A stretch of DNA of 17,073 nucleotides from Myxococcales bacterium (GTDB taxonomy: Bacteria; Myxococcota_A; UBA9160; SMWR01), in the NCBI GenBank assembly GCA_022571825.1, contig JACZXC010000014.1, positions 1-17,073 on the forward strand, in the 5' to 3' direction. Made by a program: the position numbers and the translations under genes. Below are positions 6,288 through 12,432 of this stretch, one piece after another. Position 1 is the first letter of the stretch; each line of letters opens with the position of its first letter. The notes under the pieces were generated by a model that searched no databases, was not told the DNA's origin, and saw nothing but the letters and a program-made list of their open reading frames with translations.

Positions 6288-8941
6288 CGTTCGGCGTAGA
6301 CCGCGTCGGTGATCTCGAAGGCGCCTTCTTCCAGGTTCCCGCGTTGCTCGAGGCGGTATTCTCGGACCCGCGCTCCCGCGAAGACGTCGTCCTGCACCGC
6401 CGCGAGCCGCTCGAGGGTCGCGGCGGTGGCGCCGACGGTGAGAGTCTCGACTGCACGCCCCATGGAAACCTCGGCGTCGGCTTTGGCCTTGTTGATGGCG
6501 CTCCAACACGCTGTGGCCAGGTCGAAGCTCCCTTCGTCGCCCGGAGCCGGCACGTCCCGAAAGTCCATCGCGCTGGGCCAGGTTGCTCGATGGATGCTCG
6601 GTTGCGCGGTCTCCTGGGCGAAGGCCCAGGACCAGACTTCCTCGGTGATGTAGGGCTGGAACGGTGCGAAGAGGCGGAGCAGCACGTTCAGGCCCAGACG
6701 CAACGCCGCGACGGCCGAGCCGCGTCCGGCCGGGTCGCCCTCGCTGCGCGCCCGGCTCTTCGCGAGCTCGATGAAGGTATCGGTGAAGTAGTTCCAGAAG
6801 AAGCTCTCGGTCTCGACCAGGGCCTGCGCGTGGTCGAGTTCCTCGAAAGCGTCGGTCGCACGCGCGACCAGCTGCCTCAGCTTCGCGGCGAAGGCGCGGT
6901 CGAGCTCATTGTGCAAGGTTTCGATCTCGAGGCGCTCGGTGGTCTGGGAGAGTACGAACTTTCCCGCGTTGTAGATCTTCGTGGCCAGGCGCTTGCCCAC
7001 CTTGAATATCTTCTCGTCGATCGCCGTGTCCGTCCCCAGACGCGCGCTGGCGGACCAGTAGCGCGCTCCATCCGCCGTGTATTTCTCGAGCAGGGGCATC
7101 GGCGTGATCGCGTTTCCGAGGCTCTTCGACATTTTCTTGCGCTCGGGATCGAGCACCCAACCCGAGACGACGACGTGTTTCCAGGGGATCGATCCCTCGT
7201 GAAGAAGCGCCTTTGCAATCGTGTAGAACGCCCAGGTACGGATGATCTCGTGGGCCTGGGGTCGGACGTCCGCGGGGAAGAGCTTTTTGTGACGCGCTGG
7301 ATCGAGCCGCCAGTGCGAACCGATCTGGGGGGTGAGCGAGCTGGTGAACCAGGTGTCGAAGACGTCCGCCTCACCGGTGAATCCGCCGGGCCGGTCGCGC
7401 TGGGCCCCGTCGGCGCCCTTGGGCGCCTCGGTGATCGGATCGACGGGCATCTGGTCGGGCTCGGCGACGATCGGGTTGACGTAGTCGGGCTTCCCTTCGG
7501 CGTCGAGGGGATACCAGACGGGGATGGGCACGCCGAAGTAGCGCTGGCGGCTGATGCACCAGTCGAGTTGGAGGTTCTCGGTCCAGTCGCGGAACCGAGC
7601 CCGCATGAAATCGGGATGCCACTGGACCTCGTCGCCCTTGGCCAGGAGCTCGGCCTTCTTGTCCAGCAGCCGAACGAACCACTGGCGAGTCGGAACGTAT
7701 TCGAGGGGGCGTTCTCCCCGTTCGTAAAACTTGATGGCGTGTCGGATGACCTCGGGCTCCGACTGAAGCGGAGCGCCGCCACCGGTCGCGCTCCCGGCCG
7801 GCTCGCGCAGCAGCTCCACCATCCGCTTGCGTGCCTGGCTCACGGTCTTGTTCGCGATCTCGGCGTAGGTGCGATTGGCCGAATCGGCGTCGAGACTCGG
7901 GAACGCATCGGTGCCGAACTCGACGGTCAGCAGCCTGCCGTTCCGGCCGATCAGCTGGCGAAGGACGAGCCCCTGCTCCCGCCACCACTCGACGTCGGTG
8001 GCATCGCCGAAGGTGCAGACCATCAGAATGCCGGTTCCCTTGTCCGGGTCGGCCCTCTCGCTGGGGAAGATGGGAACGGGCACTCGGAAGAGAGGCGTGA
8101 TCGCCCGCTCTGCGAAAAGATGCCGGTAGCGTTCGTCGTCGGGATGGGCGGTGACGCCGACGCACGCCGGGAGAAGCTCCGGGCGGGTCGTGGAGATCGT
8201 GAAGCGGCGATCGGTGCCTTCGACTCCGAACTCGATCTGGTGGGTGGCGCCGGCCTGCTCTCGATCCACCACGTCGGCCTGGGCCAGCGCCATCTGGAAA
8301 TCGACGTCCCACATGAAGGGCGCGTGGGCGGTGTACACGTGGCCCTTCTCGAAAAGGTCGCGGAAGCTCAGCTGTGCCAGCTGTCGGCTGCGATCGTCGA
8401 CGGTGGCGTACTCCTCGCGCCAATCCACGGACAGGCCGGCCCGACGCCACAGCTGCTTGAACGCCTTTTCGTCCTCCCGCGTTACGTCATGGCACAACTC
8501 GATGAAGTTCTGGCGCGAGACGATTCGCGGGCGATCCTTGCGCTGCTTGGCCGTGGCGGGCTCGAGTCGCAGGCTGGAATCGTATTCGGCTCCCGGGTCG
8601 CAGCGCACGTGGAAGTAGTTCTGCACCCGGCGCTCGGTGGGAACGCCGTTGTCGTCCCAGCCCATCGGGTAGAAGATGTTGAACCCGCGCATGCGTTTGT
8701 AGCGGACGAGCAGGTCGGTGTGGGTGTAGGAGAAGATATGACCGATATGAAGGGAGCCCGAGACCGTGGGCGGCGGGGTATCGACGACGAAGGTTTCGCT
8801 CCGCGGCCGCGACGGATCGTAGTGGTAGGTACCCTGCTTCTCCCACTCGGCGTCCCACCGCCGCTCCGCCTCGGCCGCGTCGAAATGCTTCGGGATGGCT
8901 TCGGGATCGATGCACAGAAAGTGCTTGGTTTCGGCTCCCAC
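6284..8941 (-). CDS. valS: Valine--tRNA ligase, archaeal/actinobacterial-type variant
   Basis: An 885-residue class Ia aminoacyl-tRNA synthetase that charges tRNA-Val. DTPPPTVSGSLHIGHIFSYTH holds the HIGH signature (residues 65-68); KMSKS is at 603-607. The editing domain includes TTRPELLPACVGV (251-263) and HPDDERY; GWDDNGVPTERRV and WCISRQRYFGVPIPVWY are also diagnostic. The PPPTVSGSLHIGH form belongs to the second ValRS type seen in archaea, actinobacteria and rickettsiae rather than the E. coli type. Zinc-knuckle cysteines found in many relatives are absent (PFMWDVDFQ, IKFYERGE and VWYPLDAEG replace the Cys-containing loops). The GTG at 8941 is preferred because GGAGGA stands just upstream and the protein then begins near the usual N-terminus; a longer frame upstream has no family resemblance and overlaps the divergent htrA gene. 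Confidence 0.93.
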   Translation of the reverse strand: MGAETKHFLCIDPEAIPKHFDAAEAERRWDAEWEKQGTYHYDPSRPRSETFVVDTPPPTVSGSLHIGHIFSYTHTDLLVRYKRMRGFNIFYPMGWDDNGVPTERRVQNYFHVRCDPGAEYDSSLRLEPATAKQRKDRPRIVSRQNFIELCHDVTREDEKAFKQLWRRAGLSVDWREEYATVDDRSRQLAQLSFRDLFEKGHVYTAHAPFMWDVDFQMALAQADVVDREQAGATHQIEFGVEGTDRRFTISTTRPELLPACVGVTAHPDDERYRHLFAERAITPLFRVPVPIFPSERADPDKGTGILMVCTFGDATDVEWWREQGLVLRQLIGRNGRLLTVEFGTDAFPSLDADSANRTYAEIANKTVSQARKRMVELLREPAGSATGGGAPLQSEPEVIRHAIKFYERGERPLEYVPTRQWFVRLLDKKAELLAKGDEVQWHPDFMRARFRDWTENLQLDWCISRQRYFGVPIPVWYPLDAEGKPDYVNPIVAEPDQMPVDPITEAPKGADGAQRDRPGGFTGEADVFDTWFTSSLTPQIGSHWRLDPARHKKLFPADVRPQAHEIIRTWAFYTIAKALLHEGSIPWKHVVVSGWVLDPERKKMSKSLGNAITPMPLLEKYTADGARYWSASARLGTDTAIDEKIFKVGKRLATKIYNAGKFVLSQTTERLEIETLHNELDRAFAAKLRQLVARATDAFEELDHAQALVETESFFWNYFTDTFIELAKSRARSEGDPAGRGSAVAALRLGLNVLLRLFAPFQPYITEEVWSWAFAQETAQPSIHRATWPSAMDFRDVPAPGDEGSFDLATACWSAINKAKADAEVSMGRAVETLTVGATAATLERLAAVQDDVFAGARVREYRLEQRGNLEEGAFEITDAVYAER

Positions 8942-8951
8942 GATGATTCCT

Positions 8952-8967
8952 CCGAGCCTCGGCTCGG
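8952..8967 (-). repeat. Inverted repeat abutting the valS ribosome-binding site
   Basis: CCGAGCC (8952-8958) and GGCTCGG (8961-8967) form a perfect 7-bp inverted repeat separated by 2 bp. In valS mRNA it would fold as a 6-bp stem with a 4-nt loop whose 3' arm runs into the GGAGGA ribosome-binding site (complement of 8948-8953). It could dampen translation initiation, but the leader is short and shows no T-box features such as a specifier loop or terminator. Confidence 0.35.
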
Positions 8968-8995
8968 CCCCGCGCTCGGTCGTTTGAAGCCGGGT

Positions 8996-9001
8996 AGCAT
9001 A
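8996..9001 (-). promoter_or_regulatory. Possible -10 element of valS
   Basis: TATGCT on the minus strand lies about 54 bp upstream of the valS GTG, predicting a leader of roughly 48 nt that contains the hairpin next to the ribosome-binding site. No -35 hexamer was recognised. The 94-bp gap between valS and the htrA-like gene (8942-9035) must hold promoters for both; none could be assigned to htrA with confidence. Confidence 0.28.
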
Positions 9002-9035
9002 ACCCCTCTCTGAACCATTAGGGTTTTGGCCACCC

Positions 9036-10490
9036 ATGACGTCAACGGCAGCCCGGATTGTCTTCGGAGCCCTGGTCGGGTGCGTGCTGGGCCTGGTGTT
9101 GACGGCCAGTGGAGCCCTCGAGCGGGTCGGACTGCGGGGTCCCCGCCCCTCGCCGTCCGCGGCGGCCACCCTGCCTTCCATCGGCGAGGAAGGCCACTCG
9201 TCGTTCGCCCTGCTGGCCAGGAGGGCGGCACCGGGGGTGGTGAACGTCCACACGTCGAAGACGGTGGTGCGAAGCCCGGTACGGCCCCCGTTCCCCGGCC
9301 TCTTCGGCAATCCATTCGGGCGCTATTCCGCCCCCACGGCCCGGGAAGTGCGGGTTCCGAGCCTGGGAACCGGATTTATCATCTCCGCCGACGGCTACAT
9401 CGTCACCAACAATCACGTCGTCGACGGGGTCGACACAATCGATGTGATGTTCTCGGATGGGAGCGAGGCGTCCGCCGCGATCGTCGGCCAGGATCCGAAG
9501 ACCGATCTGGCCCTGATCCGCGTCGCGAATCGACAAGACCTTCACGCGCTTCCGCTCGGAGACTCCGATGCGATCCTTCCCGGCGACTGGGTCATCGCCA
9601 TCGGCAATCCCTTCGGGCTCGGGCATACCGTGACGGTGGGGATCGTGAGCGCCAAGGGTCGAGATATCGGCCAGGCTCCCTACGACGACCTGATCCAGAC
9701 CGACGCCGCGATCAGTCCCGGCAACTCCGGGGGCCCGCTCCTGAATACGGCGGGAGAGGTGATCGGCATCAATACGTTGATCAGCCCGGACGCCAACACG
9801 ATCGGCTTTGCCCTCCCCATCAATCTCGCCAAGGAGATCGTGCCTCAGCTCCAGGCCTCGGGCCGTGTGATTCGGGGATTCCTCGGCGTCAAGGTTCAGC
9901 CCCTCACGGCGGAGATCGCGGCGGTCTTTGGCCTGCCCGGACGAGAGGGCGCGCTGATCCGTCACGTCGAACCGGGCGGACCGGCCGAGAACGGGGGGTT
10001 GCGGCGCGGCGACGTGATCGTCGGCTACCGGGGCCAGCGGGTTCGCAGGATACGAGACCTTCCCCGAGCGGTGTCGCGCACGGCTGTGGGCTCGGAGGTC
10101 GACGTCGAGATCATCCGCGAGGGGTCTCCCCACACCGTGACCGTCCGGATCGCGGAGCTCCCGGACCCCGAGCTCGCCCGCCGGCGGGCCATGGCAGCTC
10201 GCCAGACCCCGACCTTTGGGTTGCGCGTGGAGGATCCGGTGCCCGGCGTGCGTCAGCGGCTCGGCATGGACGCCCGGGGGGGAGTGGTGATCGCGGCCGT
10301 CGATCCCAACAGCGGAGCCGCCCAGGCGGGCTTGCAACCGGGCGATGCGCTGCTCGAGCTGAACCGCAGGGCCATCGAGAATTCCCAAGATCTGCGGCAA
10401 CGGCTGGAAAGGGCGGGCCCTCGAGTCCTGTTCCTCGTGCTCCGCGGCAGCCAGACCCTCTTCGTCCCCGTCGCCCGCTACCCCTCATAG
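9036..10490 (+). CDS. HtrA/DegP-like periplasmic serine protease with two PDZ domains
   Basis: A 484-residue trypsin-fold protease of the S1C (HtrA/DegP/DegQ) family, which degrades or refolds damaged envelope proteins. A single hydrophobic N-terminal segment (about residues 7-26) acts as a signal anchor or signal peptide. The catalytic triad is visible: His127 in TNNHVVDG, Asp157 in KTDLALI, and Ser231 in GNSGGPLLN. The first PDZ spans about 281-373 (GFLGVKVQ, GGLRRGDVIVGY), the second about 395-480 (GVVIAAVDPNSGAAQAGL, QPGDALLELN). Residues 80-107 form the Pro/Arg-rich LA-loop-like insert. The ATG at 9036 has no good ribosome-binding site, so initiation may be weak or leaderless. The gene is divergent from valS and ends 63 bp before rpsN. 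Whether it is DegP-, DegQ- or Do-like cannot be told here. Confidence 0.92.
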   Translation: MTSTAARIVFGALVGCVLGLVLTASGALERVGLRGPRPSPSAAATLPSIGEEGHSSFALLARRAAPGVVNVHTSKTVVRSPVRPPFPGLFGNPFGRYSAPTAREVRVPSLGTGFIISADGYIVTNNHVVDGVDTIDVMFSDGSEASAAIVGQDPKTDLALIRVANRQDLHALPLGDSDAILPGDWVIAIGNPFGLGHTVTVGIVSAKGRDIGQAPYDDLIQTDAAISPGNSGGPLLNTAGEVIGINTLISPDANTIGFALPINLAKEIVPQLQASGRVIRGFLGVKVQPLTAEIAAVFGLPGREGALIRHVEPGGPAENGGLRRGDVIVGYRGQRVRRIRDLPRAVSRTAVGSEVDVEIIREGSPHTVTVRIAELPDPELARRRAMAARQTPTFGLRVEDPVPGVRQRLGMDARGGVVIAAVDPNSGAAQAGLQPGDALLELNRRAIENSQDLRQRLERAGPRVLFLVLRGSQTLFVPVARYPS

Positions 10491-10495
10491 GTGTC

Positions 10496-10524
10496 TTGCG
10501 CCGCGCCCGAGGGGAGGATATTTT
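10496..10524 (+). promoter_or_regulatory. Putative promoter of rpsN-rpmE2 with an overlapping palindrome
   Basis: TTGCGC (10496-10501) and TATTTT (10519-10524) are separated by 17 bp, starting 6 bp after the htrA stop. Transcription would begin near 10531, leaving about 23 nt before the ATG at 10554, including the ribosome-binding site GAGGT (10540-10544). The -10 box sits inside an imperfect 16-bp palindrome, GGGAGGATATTTTCCC (10512-10527, 6 of 8 base pairs), a possible repressor site. It does not resemble the AT-rich Zur boxes described in other groups, so the regulator is open. Confidence 0.45.
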
Positions 10525-10553
10525 CCCGCTTCCCGGTTCGAGGTCCGAGTTCC

Positions 10554-10859
10554 ATGGCGAAGAAATCCCAGGTCTTGCGGGATCGGAAGCGCGAGATTCT
10601 GATCAAGAAGCGTGCCGAGCAGCGCGCGGAACTGCGCAAGCGGCTCAAGGACCGGAATGTCTCGATCGCCGAAAAGATCGAGATTCAGGAGAAGTTCGCC
10701 AAGCTCGGCCGCAACTCGTGCCCGACTCGGCTCAACCGGCGCTGCCTGATCTCGGGACGCTCGCGCAGCTATTACCGCAAGTTCGGCATCTCGCGCATTG
10801 CGCTGCGCGAGCTCGCCCTCACCGGGCAGCTGCCGGGGATGCGGAAGTCGAGCTGGTAG
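10554..10859 (+). CDS. rpsN: 30S ribosomal protein bS14 (zinc-free long form)
   Basis: A 101-residue bS14, the length of the long, zinc-independent form (about 100 aa, against about 61 aa for the zinc-binding form). The N-terminus MAKKSQVLRDRKRE and the C-terminus GRSRSYYRKFGISRIALRELALTGQLPGMRKSSW region are diagnostic. Only two cysteines occur (RNSCPTRLNRRCLISGR) and no CxxC pair, so a zinc knuckle is not expected. It sits in the small-subunit head. The start is the ATG at 10554, 9 nt after GAGGT; the upstream frame extension is not bS14-like. It is followed 13 nt later by rpmE2, so the two are probably co-transcribed. It stands outside the usual S10-spc ribosomal operon, which supports its being a paralogue or a relocated copy. 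Confidence 0.95.
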   Translation: MAKKSQVLRDRKREILIKKRAEQRAELRKRLKDRNVSIAEKIEIQEKFAKLGRNSCPTRLNRRCLISGRSRSYYRKFGISRIALRELALTGQLPGMRKSSW

Positions 10860-10872
10860 CGGAGCCCCGACC

Positions 10873-11133
10873 GTGAAGCCGGGGATCCATCCCGCCTACC
10901 ACAGCGTGCTCTTTATCGACACGGCGACCGGCGCCGAGTGGATCACCCGTTCGACGCTCACCTCCAGAGAGAAGCGCGAGGTCGATGGGGAGGAGATCTC
11001 GGTGGTTCGTCTCGAGATCTCGTCCCACAGCCATCCGTTCTGGACCGGGAAGATGCGCGAACTCGATGCCGACGGGAAGATCGACCGCTTCCGCCGCCGC
11101 TACGGCTCGGTCAAAAAGGCCGAAGACAGCTAG
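10873..11133 (+). CDS. rpmE2: 50S ribosomal protein bL31 type B (zinc-free)
   Basis: An 86-residue bL31 of type B. The signature KPGIHPAYHSVLFIDTATG at the N-terminus and SSHSHPFWTGK followed by GKIDRFRRRYG match the YkgM/RpmE2 form, which lacks the CxxC zinc site of type A. In several bacteria this form replaces the zinc-binding paralogue when zinc is scarce, freeing zinc from ribosomes. The GTG at 10873 is chosen because GGAG lies 8 nt upstream and the conserved KPGIHP follows immediately. It probably shares a transcript with rpsN. Its stop TAG is interlocked with the stop of the convergent rpmB gene (shared CTAG at 11130-11133). Confidence 0.94.
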   Translation: MKPGIHPAYHSVLFIDTATGAEWITRSTLTSREKREVDGEEISVVRLEISSHSHPFWTGKMRELDADGKIDRFRRRYGSVKKAEDS

Positions 11134-11441
11134 TTCGATGCAGCGGCCTTCGGGCCCGGTCCCGACAGCGCCTTCCTCACCCGTCGCTTGATCCGGAGCG
11201 CCTCGGGCGCGAGCTTGACGTCCGCCGTACCCAACAGAAACGCATCCAGGCCGCCGGCCCGAATCACCGAGCGCAGCGCACGGGTGCAGACGCGCATGGG
11301 CACCGGACGCCGAAGCGCGTCGCTGTAGAGCCTGGTCCGCTGAAGGTTGGGATTGAAGCGCCGGTTCGACTTGACGTTCGAGTGAGAGACGTTGTGACCG
11401 AACTGAGGCTGCTTCCCGGTGAGCTGACAGCGCTGGGCCAT
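11130..11441 (-). CDS. rpmB: 50S ribosomal protein bL28 (zinc-free form)
   Basis: A 103-residue bL28. MAQRCQLTGK, FGHNVSHSNVKSNRRFNPNLQ and the later RALRSVIRAGGLDAFLL segment are recognisable. The C-terminal part resembles the longer alphaproteobacterial-type bL28 (from memory), and the protein ends in a basic, Ala-rich tail. Zinc-binding bL28 has two CxxC pairs; here one Cys remains at each place (CQLT, VCTR), so zinc is not expected to bind. The ATG at 11441 opens the conserved N-terminus; AAGG lies very close upstream and GGGGGAG about 12 nt upstream, so the ribosome-binding site is not ideal. It is convergent with rpmE2 and divergent from the SDR gene. Confidence 0.93.
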   Translation of the reverse strand: MAQRCQLTGKQPQFGHNVSHSNVKSNRRFNPNLQRTRLYSDALRRPVPMRVCTRALRSVIRAGGLDAFLLGTADVKLAPEALRIKRRVRKALSGPGPKAAASN

Positions 11442-11505
11442 GACCTTCCGAGTCTCCCCCGTCTCCGAGTCCCGCCGAAGGGGGCGGGCGTTGGTGGGAG
11501 CCTCG

Positions 11506-11534
11506 GGAATAGCGACCGGCCGCTTCCGGGTCAA
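11506..11534 (-). promoter_or_regulatory. Putative sigma70-type promoter of rpmB
   Basis: On the minus strand TTGACC (complement of 11529-11534) and TATTCC (complement of 11506-11511) are separated by exactly 17 bp. This is the best -35/-10 pair seen in the window. Transcription would start near 11499, giving a leader of about 58 nt before the rpmB ATG. The promoter lies inside the large inverted repeat at 11517-11548, so a protein bound to, or structure formed by, that repeat could affect it. Confidence 0.5.
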
Positions 11535-11548
11535 GCCGGAGGCGGTCG
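11517..11548. repeat. 13-bp inverted repeat overlapping the rpmB promoter
   Basis: CGGCCGCTTCCGG (11517-11529) pairs with CCGGAGGCGGTCG (11536-11548) around a 6-nt loop, 11 Watson-Crick pairs plus 2 G-T. It lies in the 210-bp divergent gap between rpmB and the SDR gene and covers the -35 box and spacer of the predicted rpmB promoter. It could be an operator or, read on the + strand, a terminator-like hairpin without a T-tract. A run of nine G (11550-11558) and a CCCCCT (11569-11574) that can pair with AGGGGG (11549-11554) follow at once. Confidence 0.5.
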
Positions 11549-11611
11549 AGGGGGGGGGCTGATCGGAACCCCCTGGGGCGTTTCCGCGCCTGGCTGCTAG
11601 GGAATATGCCG

Positions 11612-11617
11612 TAGAAT
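11612..11617 (+). promoter_or_regulatory. Possible -10 element of the SDR-led operon
   Basis: TAGAAT matches TATAAT at 5 of 6 positions and lies 34 bp upstream of the ATG at 11652, leaving a leader of about 28 nt with the strong ribosome-binding site AGGAGG (11641-11646). No clear -35 hexamer stands 16-18 bp upstream. If used, it would drive the SDR gene and probably the three downstream envelope genes. Confidence 0.33.
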
Positions 11618-11651
11618 CGTGTCCCCCCAGAACTCTACGAAGGAGGGCCTC

Positions 11652-12416
11652 ATGGCGTTCCACGGGAAGCTAGCCCTGGTGACCGGTGCCGGGAGCGGGA
11701 TGGGTCGACTGGCTGCACGGCAGCTGGCTCAAGCCGGTGCTTCGGTCGCGGCCCTCGACGTCGACGAAGCCGGGCTGGTCGAGACGGCAGCCGGCCTGGC
11801 ATCGGTTCGATCCTCCACGCTGGACGTGACCGACGCCCGTGCCGTGATCGCGGAGGTCAAGGAGATCGAGTCCGAGCTGGGGCCCGTCGATCGGGTCTAC
11901 AACGCTGCGGCGATCATGCCCACCTCCCTGCTGATGGATCAGGACGTGGACGAGATTCACCGCATCATGGACATCAACTACGGCGGCCTCGTGAACGTCA
12001 CGATGGCGACGCTTCCGGGAATGCTGGAACGGGGCCGGGGCGATCTGATCCAGTTTGCGTCGCTGGCGGGGTGGATCCCGACCCTTCACTTCGGCGCGTA
12101 CAATGCCTCGAAGTTCGCGGTGGTGGCCTTCAGCGAGGTTCTCTACCACGAGACGCGCGCACGCGGAGTGCGGATCGCCTGCGTTTGCCCACCCCCGGTG
12201 GCGACTCCCCTGCTCGATCAGGCCAAGAGCAAGCCCAAGCTCCTGGACCAGTCGCCCCCGATCGAGCCGGCGGTCGTCCTCGCGGCCATCGAGCGTTCCC
12301 TCGAAGCCGGAAAACTCTGGGTATATCCCGGACGCGGGTCGGCTGTGGCCTGGCGGTTGCGGCGATTCATGCCGGGGCTCGTGTGGCGAAGGATTCATCA
12401 GATCGAAGGCCTCTGA
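11652..12416 (+). CDS. Short-chain dehydrogenase/reductase (classical SDR)
   Basis: A 254-residue classical SDR, an NAD(P)-dependent oxidoreductase with a Rossmann fold. The cofactor motif TGAGSGMG is at residues 11-18, Asp36 at the end of strand 2 (ALDVD) points to NAD(H) over NADP(H), NAAA is at 84-87, and the catalytic set is Asn109, Ser137, Tyr150 and Lys154 (YNASK). The C-terminus after residue 200 is basic (WRLRRFMPGLVWRRIH) and may touch the membrane. The ATG at 11652 follows AGGAGG with 5-nt spacing, the best ribosome-binding site in the window. It is the first gene of a tight + strand run (the next begins 16 nt after its stop), so its substrate may relate to envelope lipids or sugars, but this is only inference. 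Confidence 0.93.
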   Translation: MAFHGKLALVTGAGSGMGRLAARQLAQAGASVAALDVDEAGLVETAAGLASVRSSTLDVTDARAVIAEVKEIESELGPVDRVYNAAAIMPTSLLMDQDVDEIHRIMDINYGGLVNVTMATLPGMLERGRGDLIQFASLAGWIPTLHFGAYNASKFAVVAFSEVLYHETRARGVRIACVCPPPVATPLLDQAKSKPKLLDQSPPIEPAVVLAAIERSLEAGKLWVYPGRGSAVAWRLRRFMPGLVWRRIHQIEGL

Positions 12417-12432
12417 GTCGCCTCGCTCGCTG

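Noticed and set aside
8942..9000. T-box or other riboswitch in the valS leader
   Set aside because: The leader is too short and shows only one small stem, with no specifier loop, T-box sequence or terminator.
5183..9013. A 1276-codon open frame on the + strand through the sulfatase-gene upstream region, tesB and valS
   Set aside because: It lies antisense to valS and out of frame with tesB; the translation is low-complexity and unlike any family. Long shadow frames are expected at this GC content.
8942..9310. An N-terminal extension of valS to the frame start at 9310
   Set aside because: It would overlap the divergent htrA gene by over 270 bp, and the peptide does not resemble ValRS; the GTG at 8941 has a good ribosome-binding site.
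11442..11663. An N-terminal extension of rpmB up to 11663
   Set aside because: The extra residues have no bL28 similarity and would include the predicted promoter and large inverted repeat.
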